Assembly: GCF_005938625.1 (NCBI RefSeq)
Contig: NZ_VCNJ01000040.1
Coordinates: 124,001 to 188,000, forward strand
From: Pseudomonas fluorescens
GTDB taxonomy: Bacteria; Pseudomonadota; Gammaproteobacteria; Pseudomonadales; Pseudomonadaceae
Length of the DNA: 64,000 nt
Direction of reading: 5' to 3'
The notes under the pieces are model-generated. The model was not told where the DNA came from. It made no database searches and saw nothing but the letters and a program-made list of their open reading frames with translations. The position numbers and the translations under genes were made by a program. Below are positions 8,725 through 16,789 of this stretch, piece by piece. Positions within the stretch are counted from its first letter, which is position 1; each line of letters begins with the position of its first letter.

Positions 8725-9069
8725 ATGAAAATTCGTGAACTCGCCCAGCATTGGGAAGAAAACGCCAAGGGTCGCCTGACCGACACTGGCTACACGATTC
8801 ATCTGGACGTCGAAGCCGCTGCGCGCTTGGCAGCGATTGCCGAGATGTACCCCAAACGGCATGCCGAAGAACTGCTCGGCGAACTGATTGGCGCAGCCCT
8901 TGAAGAGTTTGAAGCGAGCCTGCCGTATGTGAAGGGCTCGACGGTGGTGGCGACGGATGAGGAAGGTGATCCGTTGTATGAGGATGTCGGGCCTACGCCA
9001 CGGTTTCTGGCGCTTTCGCGTCGGCATTTGCATGACCTCTCGGCGGCTGAGGGCAAGCAAAAACACTGA
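8725..9069 (+). CDS. small conserved Pseudomonas protein, 114 aa
   Basis: Begins MKIRELAQHWEENAKGRLTDTGYTIHLD, with GAGGTC about 9 bases upstream of the ATG. The protein is soluble and acidic, with an Ala/Glu-rich central helix (AEELLGELIGAALEEFEASLPYV) and a conserved-looking GSTVVATDEEGDPLYEDVG segment. I recall homologues at this place beside ppc in pseudomonads (PAO1 PA3688), sometimes labelled pilin assembly protein without clear basis. No catalytic motif is visible. Divergent from ppc across a 213-base gap that presumably holds both promoters. A REP pair follows. Confidence 0.85.
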   Translation: MKIRELAQHWEENAKGRLTDTGYTIHLDVEAAARLAAIAEMYPKRHAEELLGELIGAALEEFEASLPYVKGSTVVATDEEGDPLYEDVGPTPRFLALSRRHLHDLSAAEGKQKH

Positions 9070-9085
9070 CCCAACACAGATCAAA

Positions 9086-9177
9086 CTGTAGGAGTGAGCC
9101 TGCTCGCGATAGCGGTTTTTCATTCAATATTGTTGTTGTCTGACATGACGCTATCGCGAGCAGGCTCACTCCTACAG
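9086..9177. repeat. REP inverted pair
   Basis: CTGTAGGAGTGAGCCTGCTC and its inverted complement, each extended by CGCGATAGCG / CGCTATCGCG, separated by about 32 bases. It lies 17 bases past the 114-aa gene and could protect or terminate its transcript. Confidence 0.9.
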
Positions 9178-9304
9178 GGTTATGTTTCCATCTGGAAAAT
9201 TGTCTGATTTCTCCCCGCGCATACCGCTTCAGCCCGCCAAAGTTCCCGCTCTAGAGCCTTGTCCATTCGGTCAAAAATTATTTAGGCGATAGGCCATCTT
9301 TTCT

Positions 9305-9332
9305 GAACTTTTGAAAAATCCCGCCGGTCGGA
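9305..9332 (+). promoter_or_regulatory. candidate AlgU (sigma-22, RpoE-like) promoter
   Basis: GAACTT (9305-9310), a 17-base spacer and TCGGA (9328-9332) match the AlgU consensus GAACTT-N16/17-TCTGA at all but one base of the -10 element. It lies about 100 bases upstream of the DUF4398 lipoprotein gene and would drive it together with the OmpA-like lipoprotein. The P. aeruginosa counterpart lptF is, from memory, AlgT/U-dependent. The rest of 9178-9434 shows nothing else I can name. Confidence 0.55.
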
Positions 9333-9434
9333 ACCTGTAACCACGCCTGGAACGAGCGTTTCAAAAACGCGCTTTCACACGTCGCTTGCGGCTCCTCGAC
9401 CAGGATGGATTCAGATGTTTTCAGGAGATGCCTA

Positions 9435-9839
9435 ATGGAGTTGAAGACCATGAAAAACCAAACCTCGTTTACCCACCTGCGCGGTCTGAAACTGGCGGCT
9501 CTGGCCATCGGCACCAGCTTCGTACTGGCCGGTTGCGCCGGTAACCCACCGACCGAGCAATACGCCGTGACCCAATCGGCCGTGAACAGCGCGGTCAGCG
9601 CCGGCGGTACCGAGTTCGCTGCGGTTGAGATGAAGCAAGCGCAGGACAAACTCAAACAAGCCGAAATCGCCATGCACGACAAGAAGTATGACGAGGCTCG
9701 CACCCTGTCCGAGCAAGCCGAGTGGGACGCTCGCGTAGCCGAACGCAAAGCTCAGGCCGCCAAGGCTGAACAAGCCGTGAAGGATTCCCAAAAAGGTGTT
9801 CAGGAACTGCGTCAGGAAAGTCAGCGCACCGTGCAGTAA
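9435..9839 (+). CDS. DUF4398 domain-containing lipoprotein
   Basis: A 134-residue precursor. ATG 9435 is preferred over upstream or downstream options because AGGAG lies 7 bases before it. The signal peptide ends in the lipobox LAGC (IGTSFVLAGCAG), so the mature protein is lipid-anchored. The rest is a charged alpha-helical DUF4398 region (EMKQAQDKLKQAEIAM, then Ala/Lys/Glu-rich heptads) likely to form a coiled coil in the periplasm. It sits 54 bases before the OmpA-like gene, whose N-terminal half is of the same type, suggesting a co-expressed envelope pair (PA3691-PA3692-like). Role inferred: envelope stress or stationary-phase integrity. Confidence 0.9.
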   Translation: MELKTMKNQTSFTHLRGLKLAALAIGTSFVLAGCAGNPPTEQYAVTQSAVNSAVSAGGTEFAAVEMKQAQDKLKQAEIAMHDKKYDEARTLSEQAEWDARVAERKAQAAKAEQAVKDSQKGVQELRQESQRTVQ

Positions 9840-9893
9840 GCGCGCATCCCGATAGCAACGCTGAAACTTTTATCGATAGAAAGGACGAAAATT

Positions 9894-10682
9894 ATGCGTA
9901 AGCAACTGATGATCCCCGCTCTTCTGGCCGCAAGCGTCGCTCTGGCTGCCTGCTCTACCCCGCCTAACCCGAACCTGGAACAGGCGCGCACCAACTACGC
10001 CGGCCTGCAAGCCAACCCACAGGCGAGCAAAGTCGCGGCGCTGGAAACCAAAGACGCCAGTGATTACCTGGACAAGGCCGACAAGGCTTATCTGGACAAG
10101 CAAGACGCAGCCAAGGTCGACCAACTGGCCTATCTGACCAACCAGCGCGTGGAAGTGGCCAAGCAGACCATCGCCCTGCGCACCGCTGAAAACAATCTGA
10201 AGAACGCCGCCGCCCAACGTGCTCAGGCACGTCTGGATGCTCGCGATCAGCAGATCAAACAGCTGCAGGACAGCCTGAACGCCAAGCAGACCGATCGCGG
10301 TACGCTGGTGACTTTCGGTGACGTACTGTTCGCCACCGACCGTGCCGACCTGAAATCCAGCGGTCTGGTCAACATCAACAAACTGGCGCAGTTCCTCCAG
10401 GAAAACCCGGATCGCAAAGTGATCGTCGAGGGTTACACCGACAGCACCGGTACCGCTAGCCACAACCAGTCGCTGTCCGAGCGTCGCGCCAATTCTGTGC
10501 GCACCGCGCTGGTGAAAATGGGCGTTAATCCAGCGCGCATCGTCACTCAAGGCTACGGCAAGGAATACCCGGTTGCCGAGAACGGCAGTGTCTCCGGCCG
10601 TGCGATGAACCGTCGCGTGGAAGTGACCATTTCCAACGACAACCAGCCAGTAATGCCGCGTTCGGCTGTTAGCTCGAACTAA
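9894..10682 (+). CDS. lptF: OmpA-family lipoprotein, LptF-like
   Basis: A 262-residue lipoprotein with signal peptide and lipobox LAAC (ASVALAACSTPP). Residues about 25-130 form a DUF4398-like helical region with KADKAYLDKQD and long coiled-coil segments. Residues about 140-245 are an OmpA peptidoglycan-binding domain, shown by GDVLFATDRADLKSSG, VEGYTDSTGTASHNQSLSERRA and the closing GRAMNRRVEVTI. This would tether the outer membrane to peptidoglycan. It matches P. aeruginosa LptF in architecture and in its DUF4398 neighbour. A strong terminator follows at 10701. Confidence 0.9.
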   Translation: MRKQLMIPALLAASVALAACSTPPNPNLEQARTNYAGLQANPQASKVAALETKDASDYLDKADKAYLDKQDAAKVDQLAYLTNQRVEVAKQTIALRTAENNLKNAAAQRAQARLDARDQQIKQLQDSLNAKQTDRGTLVTFGDVLFATDRADLKSSGLVNINKLAQFLQENPDRKVIVEGYTDSTGTASHNQSLSERRANSVRTALVKMGVNPARIVTQGYGKEYPVAENGSVSGRAMNRRVEVTISNDNQPVMPRSAVSSN

Positions 10683-10700
10683 GCTTCAGGCTGTAACGCG

Positions 10701-10736
10701 AAAGCCCCGCCTGACTCAGTCCGGCGGGGCTTTTTT
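10701..10736 (+). terminator. intrinsic terminator after the lptF-like gene
   Basis: AAAGCCCCGCC, an 11-base loop region, GGCGGGGCTTTTTT: a GC-rich stem followed by six T. Placed 19 bases past the stop codon. Confidence 0.9.
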
Positions 10737-10755
10737 GTGGGAGCTGAAATCGTAG

Positions 10756-10934
10756 CCCCTCACCCCAGCCCTCTCCCGAGGGAGAGGGGGCCGAATGGGG
10801 GATGCTGAATAGCTGCGTCGACCTGAGAGTGCTTTGCCGAATCCATAATCGACACAACCTTTCAGGTGGGCGTGTAGCGAAAGAACACTTCGGTCAGTCC
10901 CGTCTCCCTCTGGGAGAGGGTTAGGGTGAGGGCT
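10756..10934. repeat. roughly 180-base intergenic element with inverted ends, copy 1
   Basis: The left end reads CCCCTCACCCCAGCCCTCTC and the right end is its imperfect inverted complement (GAGAGGGTTAGGGTGAGGG). The about 100-base interior (GAATGGGGGATGCTGAATAG..., ATCCATAATCGACACAACC...) is clearly related to the interior of the copy at 17990-18188. It has no ORF. It lies between convergent transcription units. Confidence 0.8.
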
Positions 10935-10946
10935 GAACCTGCAGAA

Positions 10947-11276
10947 TCACTGTTCCAGCTTCTGCGGGGTCTCTTCACCCATGCAGCGCACGGCTTTTTT
11001 CTGTGCGTTGATCAGCACGCCGGTCAGGCCTTTCTGCTCGGTATCGAACAGCACCAGCACGCCATCAATGCACTGCGCCACTTGCGGCGCCGGGTCGAGC
11101 GAGACTTTGTAGTCTTCGCCGGGCACGGTCTTGAGCATGGTGAACTCGTTGAGCAGCAACGCATCCTCGGGTTTGGCAAAGTGCAGGTAGCCGTAGTACC
11201 ACAGCGCCCCGACGGTGCCGAGGATGCTGCAGATACCGGTGATGATCAGCGGGATGGCGTTACGTTCTTCAGTCAT
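10947..11276 (-). CDS. single-span membrane protein, 109 aa
   Basis: Starts MTEERNAIPLIITGICSILG; one transmembrane helix at about residues 8-30 (IPLIITGICSILGTVGALWYYGYL) is followed by a periplasmic or cytoplasmic domain with two Cys (AQCIDG, VRCMGEE) that could pair. No known domain. Its ATG overlaps the TGA of the upstream hydrolase gene by four bases (ATGA), so the two are translationally coupled and probably work together at the membrane. Confidence 0.8.
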   Translation of the reverse strand: MTEERNAIPLIITGICSILGTVGALWYYGYLHFAKPEDALLLNEFTMLKTVPGEDYKVSLDPAPQVAQCIDGVLVLFDTEQKGLTGVLINAQKKAVRCMGEETPQKLEQ

Positions 11277-12178
11277 TGCGGACTCTCATCTTCAGAATTC
11301 GGGGGTTGCGGGTAATTGGGGATTTCGCCGAGGCGGCGCAGGCCGTTGAAATGCTCGGGATCATCGAGGTAGCGCAACATCACCTGACGCCAGACCGGGT
11401 CGCCGAAGGTCTGCACATGACCGCCACGGGTCAGTTGCAGCACACGCGGTGGCGGCGCAGCCTGATACAGACGGATGCCGTTGGAAAGCGGCACCAGTGG
11501 ATCGTCGATACTGTGGAAGATCAATTTCGGCACGCCGTTGAGTTGCGGCATCGAGTTGATTGCGCTGTCACTGTCCGGCACCAGCCACGACAGGGGTACT
11601 TGAAATGGCCAGGTCAGCCATGAAGTGCTGAGCGCATATTGGCCGACGCTGCGATAGCTGGCGGGCACACCGTCTAGCACCAGCGCTTTCAGCTGTTTTT
11701 GCCGCTCGGGATGCTGCACCAGCCAATGCACGGCCATTGAACCGCCGAGGCTCTGGCCGAGCAGCACCAGAGGTTTACCTTTGACTTCCGGCGCCTTGTC
11801 CAGCCATGCAAACGCCGCGTCGATGTCCTGATAGATCGCCGGCAAACTCGGCTCGCCCTCGGACAAGCCATACCCGCGATAGTCCACCAGCAACACCTGA
11901 TAGCCGTTTTTCGGCAACCACCAACTGCCGCCCAAGTGCATCGGCAAATTACCGCCGTTGCCGTGCAAATGCAGGACCGTGCCTTTGACCTCGACGCCAG
12001 GTTTGGCTGGCAGCCACCAGGCATTCAGCCTCAAGCCATCCGCCGTCACCAGCGTGACGGTGCGGTATTCGAGTTTGGCTTTTTCCGGGGTGAAAATCTG
12101 GCCCGGCTCGGGGTAGAACAACAAAGAGCTGCAACCGCCGAGGGTCAGGAGCAGGCAAATGATGCCGAGGATTCTCAT
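11273..12178 (-). CDS. alpha/beta-hydrolase lipoprotein
   Basis: A 301-residue protein with a lipoprotein signal (ICLLLTLGGCSSL, lipobox LGGC) and an alpha/beta-hydrolase domain. The oxyanion segment LHLHGNGGN, DYRGYGLSEGEPS, nucleophile elbow GQSLGG (Ser nucleophile), the acid in SIDDPLVP and the catalytic His in RGGHVQTF are all in order. It is therefore likely an active serine esterase or peptidase (YfhR/BEM46-like) attached to the outer membrane; substrate unknown. First gene of a two-gene unit with the membrane protein at 10947. Confidence 0.9.
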   Translation of the reverse strand: MRILGIICLLLTLGGCSSLLFYPEPGQIFTPEKAKLEYRTVTLVTADGLRLNAWWLPAKPGVEVKGTVLHLHGNGGNLPMHLGGSWWLPKNGYQVLLVDYRGYGLSEGEPSLPAIYQDIDAAFAWLDKAPEVKGKPLVLLGQSLGGSMAVHWLVQHPERQKQLKALVLDGVPASYRSVGQYALSTSWLTWPFQVPLSWLVPDSDSAINSMPQLNGVPKLIFHSIDDPLVPLSNGIRLYQAAPPPRVLQLTRGGHVQTFGDPVWRQVMLRYLDDPEHFNGLRRLGEIPNYPQPPNSEDESPQ

Positions 12179-12218
12179 TCGGTGAAACCTCGCAAAAATT
12201 CAGGTTGGAACACAGAGA

Positions 12219-12322
12219 GATCGTTCCTACGCTCCGCGTAGGAATGCATCCCGTGACGCTCTGCGTCACAGTGGACGCGGAGCGTCCATGGCGGCATTCC
12301 CACGCAGAGCGTGGGAACGATC
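12219..12322. repeat. GATCGTTCC-type palindromic repeat, copy 1
   Basis: Outer arms GATCGTTCCTACGCTCCGCG and CGCAGAGCGTGGGAACGATC enclose inner arms GACGCTCTGCGTC and GACGCGGAGCGTC. It matches the copy at 14238-14348. Non-coding and able to form a branched hairpin. Confidence 0.85.
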
Positions 12323-12331
12323 GGTGTGGTA

Positions 12332-13609
12332 TCAGAGAATATTGGAATAGTCGGCTTCGATCCGGTCCAGGCTCAAGTGATTGAGGAAGTTGGAGAAGCA
12401 CATCCATGCCGACAACGCGTTCAAATCGCGGAACTGGTCCGGCAGATACTTCGGCGGCACCACCAAACCTTCATCCACCAACTGGCGCAGGGTACGCATA
12501 TCTTCCAGCGTGGTCTTGCCGCAGAACAACAACGGAATCTGTTCAAGCTTGCCCTTACGCACGGCCAACTGAATGTAGTTGTAAACCATGATAAAGCCCT
12601 TGAGATAGGACAAGTCTTTGGTGAATGGCAGCCCGGTCGGCGTCGATCCACGGAAAACGCGACTGGCGTTGCCGTAGCTTTCGGCCATTTCAAAACCCTG
12701 CTCGCGGAAAAACTCGAACACCTGCAAGAAGTCCGCACCCTCCTCTACCATGTGAATGGCGCGGGTGCGGTTGGTCAGTTTGCGCAGACGGCTCGGGTAG
12801 GAGGCGAAGGTGATGATTTCCATCAGAATCGCCAGGCCTTCCTGCGTTACCGTCGACGACGGCGGGCCTTTCGACAGGAAGGTGCAGATCGGCTGATTGA
12901 GACCGTTGAGCGTGGTGCCGACGTGCACCAGACCTTCGTGGACTTCCAGCGCGCGTACATCACGATCGTTGAACATCGCGTCGGTGCGGATCTTGATGTA
13001 GTCGGCGCCCGCTGCGGCGTCGGCAACAATGCCGTCGGACTCGAACACGCGAATGGTTTCCTCGGCCTCACCGAAGACTTTGTTCAAACGGGTTTGCAGC
13101 AAGTGCACGGCGTCTTTGGCGGTGAGGGTTTTCGGCTCATCCTTCAAGTCGCCACGGCCATCGATATTGTTGAGGTAGTCGGACATCATCAGGCCAAGGT
13201 CGGCCAGGGTCGGGTCGCCGGCGTGGAAGGCATCGGAGGCGGCGCCGTACAGCTCTTGCGAGATCAGGCCGAAATCCTCGGTGCCGCGCGCTTCGAGCAT
13301 GCGCACCACCATGCGGTATTCCTTGCACATACGCCGCATGATCTGCCCAACCGGGTTGAACTGGCCGAGCTGGCGGGTGATATCGCGCTCGATGTTCTGA
13401 AATTCCAGTTTGACCTTGCTCGAATCGAAACTCAGCGGCCGATTGAGGTAGTAGTCGCGATCGATCGCCGGCATTTCCTTGCCTTTGGCCTTGAGGAAAC
13501 CCTTGCGGATGTTCTCGTCCCACTTGACCGCGTCGAGCACACGGATTGGCGTCTGCGCCAGCACAATGCGGTCGGACAACATGCGTATCGTCTGCTGGTA
13601 ATCGTCCAC
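12332..13609 (-). CDS. DUF1704 (QEGLA-motif) putative metallopeptidase
   Basis: A 425-residue protein starting at GTG 13609, with AGGAG six bases upstream. It carries the family's hallmark TQEGLAILMEI (QEGLA at residues 256-260) and an HEGLVH motif (residues 224-229) resembling an HExxH zinc site. The eukaryotic relatives of this family, as I recall, are tyrosine carboxypeptidases (MATCAP). The bacterial protein is usually labelled flavohemoglobin expression-modulating, with thin support. No signal peptide, so cytoplasmic. It follows a lipoprotein gene 33 bases upstream on the same strand; the pair is bracketed by repeat copies at 12219 and 14238. Peptidase activity is inferred from the motifs. 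Confidence 0.88.
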   Translation of the reverse strand: MDDYQQTIRMLSDRIVLAQTPIRVLDAVKWDENIRKGFLKAKGKEMPAIDRDYYLNRPLSFDSSKVKLEFQNIERDITRQLGQFNPVGQIMRRMCKEYRMVVRMLEARGTEDFGLISQELYGAASDAFHAGDPTLADLGLMMSDYLNNIDGRGDLKDEPKTLTAKDAVHLLQTRLNKVFGEAEETIRVFESDGIVADAAAGADYIKIRTDAMFNDRDVRALEVHEGLVHVGTTLNGLNQPICTFLSKGPPSSTVTQEGLAILMEIITFASYPSRLRKLTNRTRAIHMVEEGADFLQVFEFFREQGFEMAESYGNASRVFRGSTPTGLPFTKDLSYLKGFIMVYNYIQLAVRKGKLEQIPLLFCGKTTLEDMRTLRQLVDEGLVVPPKYLPDQFRDLNALSAWMCFSNFLNHLSLDRIEADYSNIL

Positions 13610-13642
13610 CCGAAACTCCTGTAGAAAACCTGACGTAAAGAA

Positions 13643-14197
13643 TTATTGGCCGCGGGCCTGGCGCTGGTAGCGCACGGCTTCGACAAAGACATCGGAATTG
13701 GCCGGATCGTCGAGGTAAGCAAAGACCTTGTCGAGGTTGCTGTCGACATGCACGCCGTCGCCATCGTCAGTCTGGAAGGCCTGACCGTTGAGGGCTTTTT
13801 GTCTGATCGCTTGGTTGATCTGCTCGAGGTCGAGGTTATAGACCACCAGTTCGTGTTTGTCGGTGAGTTCGAAACCGGCGATGGTGAAATGGCCACCGTA
13901 CTGCGCAGGGACTTTCGCCGACAGATACCAGCGGTTCCCGTGGCGCGACACAGTGAACGGATAGGCTTCGCGTTCACGGGGCTTGGCCTTGAACCAGGTG
14001 ACGGCCTGATAGCGGTCGTTGCCCAGCCGCGTCAGTTCAAGGTTCATCGGCTCGCCCCAGGCATTGGTGCTCGACCATTTGCCGAGCAAGCCCTTGGGCG
14101 CCGGGTCACTGGTAGCCAGGGGGTCCTTGAAGGTCACCAGACAGCCACTGAGCAGCAGGAACGACAAGGCGATCAGCACGCCACGCCAGGCTTTCAT
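13643..14197 (-). CDS. hypothetical lipoprotein, 184 aa
   Basis: MKAWRGVLIALSFLLLSGCLVTFKDPL has a lipoprotein signal with lipobox LSGC. The mature part contains a beta-rich LLGKWSSTNAWGEPMNLEL start typical of small ligand-binding or inhibitor-like folds, followed by repeated strand-like segments and an acidic QTDDGDGVHVDSN region. GGAG precedes the ATG. It stands 33 bases upstream of the DUF1704 gene, so the two are probably co-transcribed. Function unknown. Confidence 0.82.
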   Translation of the reverse strand: MKAWRGVLIALSFLLLSGCLVTFKDPLATSDPAPKGLLGKWSSTNAWGEPMNLELTRLGNDRYQAVTWFKAKPREREAYPFTVSRHGNRWYLSAKVPAQYGGHFTIAGFELTDKHELVVYNLDLEQINQAIRQKALNGQAFQTDDGDGVHVDSNLDKVFAYLDDPANSDVFVEAVRYQRQARGQ

Positions 14198-14237
14198 TCA
14201 ATACTCCCTATGAACATTGGCCGCCCTCATGGTGATC

Positions 14238-14348
14238 GATCGTTCCCACGCTCTGCGTGGGAATGCATCCACTGACGCTCTGCGTCATGTCGACGAAGGG
14301 ACGCGGAGCGTCCCCGGCGGCATTCCCACGCAGAGCGTGGGAACGATC
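14238..14348. repeat. GATCGTTCC-type palindromic repeat, copy 2
   Basis: GATCGTTCCCACGCTCTGCG at one end and CGCAGAGCGTGGGAACGATC at the other, with the same inner GACGCTCTGCGTC / GACGCGGAGCGTC arms as copy 1. It lies between the TetR gene's stop and the lipoprotein start, where it could also act as a transcript end. Confidence 0.9.
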
Positions 14349-14354
14349 TTGTGG

Positions 14355-15068
14355 TCAGACCGACGCGAGCACCAGGTGCATGTAGCGCGTCAGAATGCCG
14401 AGCATGTCCTCTTCGGCCAAAGGCTCGGCGTCGTTGAGCAGGCCCTGATATTCCATCCGTCCGATAATCGCCGTCAACACCTTGGCATCCTGTTGCGGTT
14501 CACGCGAGCCCAGCACCTGAAACAACTGGCAGGTGCCCTGCAGCAGAATCTGCTGATGTGAGCGCACCAGAATTGCCAGACGCGGGTTGAGCAGCGCTTC
14601 CTGACGGAACGCCTGTTCAGCCATCAAATGCTCGCGACGGTTAAGCAATTGCCGGTGAACATAGTCGGCCATCAACCGCGCAATGTCGTCAGCCAGTTGC
14701 GAGCGCGACTCCGGACTACCATCACCACTGACGACCATGTCACGCAACAGACCTTCATTGTTGACCCACAACTTGGCCATGTACGCCGCGCTGCGCTCGA
14801 CATATTGGGCGAAGGTATCGGTGAGCAGGTCGTCGATGTCCTTGAAGTAGTAGGTGGTCGCCGACAGCGGAACACCGGCCTCGGCCGCCACGGCACGGTG
14901 GCGCACGGCGCGCACGCCGTCGCGCACGACAATCCTCATCGCGGCGTCGAGAATGTCCTGTCGACGCTGCTCACTGCCCTGTCGGCTGGCCTTGCGACCC
15001 TGGTACTGAACGCTTTCAGCGACCGCAGTGGCGATACCCGCTGCACCTTCTTGAGCGATTGCAACCAT
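14355..15068 (-). CDS. TetR-family transcriptional regulator
   Basis: A 237-residue protein with a TetR helix-turn-helix at about residues 33-80: RRQDILDAAMRIVVRDGVRAV, then HRAVAAEAGVPLSATTYYFKDIDDLL. The C-terminal domain is all-helical. A GTG immediately before the chosen ATG is an alternative start. The N-terminus before the HTH is about 30 residues longer than usual. It corresponds in position to PAO1 PA3699, next to lysS. The ligand and targets are unknown; it does not form a divergent pair with an obvious target. Confidence 0.92.
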   Translation of the reverse strand: MVAIAQEGAAGIATAVAESVQYQGRKASRQGSEQRRQDILDAAMRIVVRDGVRAVRHRAVAAEAGVPLSATTYYFKDIDDLLTDTFAQYVERSAAYMAKLWVNNEGLLRDMVVSGDGSPESRSQLADDIARLMADYVHRQLLNRREHLMAEQAFRQEALLNPRLAILVRSHQQILLQGTCQLFQVLGSREPQQDAKVLTAIIGRMEYQGLLNDAEPLAEEDMLGILTRYMHLVLASV

Positions 15069-15133
15069 CACGACTGGACTTCCTCTGCTATTTCAAAAGT
15101 AACCAATTGATACATTTGTACCAGACAGGCAAT

Positions 15134-15162
15134 AAAAAGCCGCCTGTTTTAGGCGGCTTTTC
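15134..15162 (-). terminator. lysS terminator
   Basis: AAAAGCCGCCT-gtttt-AGGCGGCTTTT hairpin, 11 bases beyond the lysS stop, with T runs on either strand so it can work in both directions. Confidence 0.92.
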
Positions 15163-15173
15163 AACTGAAACGT

Positions 15174-16676
15174 TTACGCTTGCGGTCGCATGTGCGGGAA
15201 CAGGATCACATCGCGGATCGACGGCGAGTTGGTCAACAACATCACCAGACGGTCGATGCCGATGCCTTCACCGGCCGTTGGCGGCATGCCGTACTCCAGC
15301 GCGCGAACGAAGTCGGCGTCGTAGTGCATGGCTTCGTCGTCGCCGGCGTCCTTGTCGGCCACCTGCGCCATGAAGCGCTCGGCCTGGTCTTCCGCGTCGT
15401 TCAACTCGGAGTAGGCGTTGGCGATTTCACGGCCACCGATAAACAGCTCGAAACGGTCGGTGACGTTCGGGTTATCGTCGTTACGACGGGCCAGCGGCGA
15501 CACTTCAAACGGGTACTGAGTGATGAAGTGCGGCTGTTCCAGCTTGTGCTCGACCAGTTCTTCGAAAATCATCACTTGCAGCTTGCCCAGACCTTCGAAG
15601 CCCAGCACCTTGGCGCCGGCCTTCTTGGCGATGGCGCGGGCCTTGTCGATGTCGTTCAGATCATCGGCGGTCAGCTCAGGGTTGTACTTGAGGATCGAGT
15701 CGAACACCGACAAGCGTACGAACGGTTCGCCGAAGTGGAACACCTTGTCGCCGTACGGCACGTCGGTGCTGCCCAGCACCAGCTGCGCCAGTTCACGGAA
15801 CAGTTCTTCGGTCAGGTCCATGTTGTCTTCGTAATCGGCGTACGCCTGATAGAACTCCAACATGGTGAATTCCGGGTTGTGACGAGTCGAAACGCCTTCG
15901 TTACGGAAGTTGCGGTTGATCTCAAACACTTTTTCAAACCCGCCAACAACAAGCCGCTTGAGGTACAGCTCAGGCGCGATACGCAAGAACATTTCCATGT
16001 CCAGCGCGTTGTGGTGGGTTTCGAACGGCTTGGCCGCAGCGCCGCCCGGAATGGTCTGCAGCATCGGCGTTTCGACTTCGAGGAAGTCGCGCTTCATCAG
16101 GAAGCTGCGGATGTGCGCGATCACTTGCGAACGCACGCGGAACGTCTGACGCACTTCTTCGTTGACGATCAGGTCAACGTAGCGCTGACGGTAACGCTGT
16201 TCGGTGTCGGTCAGACCGTGGTGCTTGTCCGGCAGCGGACGCAGGGATTTGGTCAGCAGACGCACGCTGGTCATTTCAACGTACAGGTCGCCCTTGCCGG
16301 AACGCGCCAGGGTGCCTTCGGCGGCAATGATGTCGCCCATGTCCCAGGTTTTCACCGCGGCCAGGGTGTCTTCCGACAGGGTTTTACGGTTGACGTAGAC
16401 CTGGATGCGACCGGTCATGTCCTGAATCACCATGAACGAGCCACGGTTGAGCATGATGCGACCGGCAACCTTGACCGGGATTGCAGCCTCTGCCAGCTCT
16501 TCCTTGGTCTTGTCCGCGTATTTCTTCTGCAGATCTTCGCAGTAGTTTTCGCGGCGGAAGTCGTTCGGGAAGGCGTTGCCCTTGGCGCGCTCGGCAGCCA
16601 GCTTTTCCTTGCGCAGGGCGATCAGGGAGTTTTCTTCCTGTTGCAGGGCTTGCGGGTCGAGTTGTTGGTCGCTCAT
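15174..16676 (-). CDS. lysS: lysyl-tRNA synthetase, class II
   Basis: A 500-residue class II LysRS that charges tRNA-Lys. The N-terminal OB-fold anticodon-binding domain (about 60-170) includes GRIMLNRGSFMVIQD. The catalytic core has motif 1 (FLEVETPMLQ), motif 2 (FRNEGVSTRHNPEFTMLE) and motif 3 (GIGIDRLVMLLTNSPSIRDV). Length and ends (...FPHMRPQA) match other pseudomonads. It lies downstream of prfB on the same strand with a 113-base gap, the usual prfB-lysS pairing, so co-transcription is likely. Confidence 0.97.
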   Translation of the reverse strand: MSDQQLDPQALQQEENSLIALRKEKLAAERAKGNAFPNDFRRENYCEDLQKKYADKTKEELAEAAIPVKVAGRIMLNRGSFMVIQDMTGRIQVYVNRKTLSEDTLAAVKTWDMGDIIAAEGTLARSGKGDLYVEMTSVRLLTKSLRPLPDKHHGLTDTEQRYRQRYVDLIVNEEVRQTFRVRSQVIAHIRSFLMKRDFLEVETPMLQTIPGGAAAKPFETHHNALDMEMFLRIAPELYLKRLVVGGFEKVFEINRNFRNEGVSTRHNPEFTMLEFYQAYADYEDNMDLTEELFRELAQLVLGSTDVPYGDKVFHFGEPFVRLSVFDSILKYNPELTADDLNDIDKARAIAKKAGAKVLGFEGLGKLQVMIFEELVEHKLEQPHFITQYPFEVSPLARRNDDNPNVTDRFELFIGGREIANAYSELNDAEDQAERFMAQVADKDAGDDEAMHYDADFVRALEYGMPPTAGEGIGIDRLVMLLTNSPSIRDVILFPHMRPQA

Positions 16677-16789
16677 GTCTTTAGATATTCCATCAGGTTC
16701 GTTGCCCCCGGGCCTTGCGGCCCGGGGATCGCCAGCAGGCTGGCTCCTACAGGGATCGGCTTGAATCAGCCGATCCTGTAATGCGTCTT

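Noticed and set aside
15180..16781. 533-codon open frame antisense to lysS
   Set aside because: Shadow of lysS; no recognisable protein features, and it crosses the lysS upstream region.
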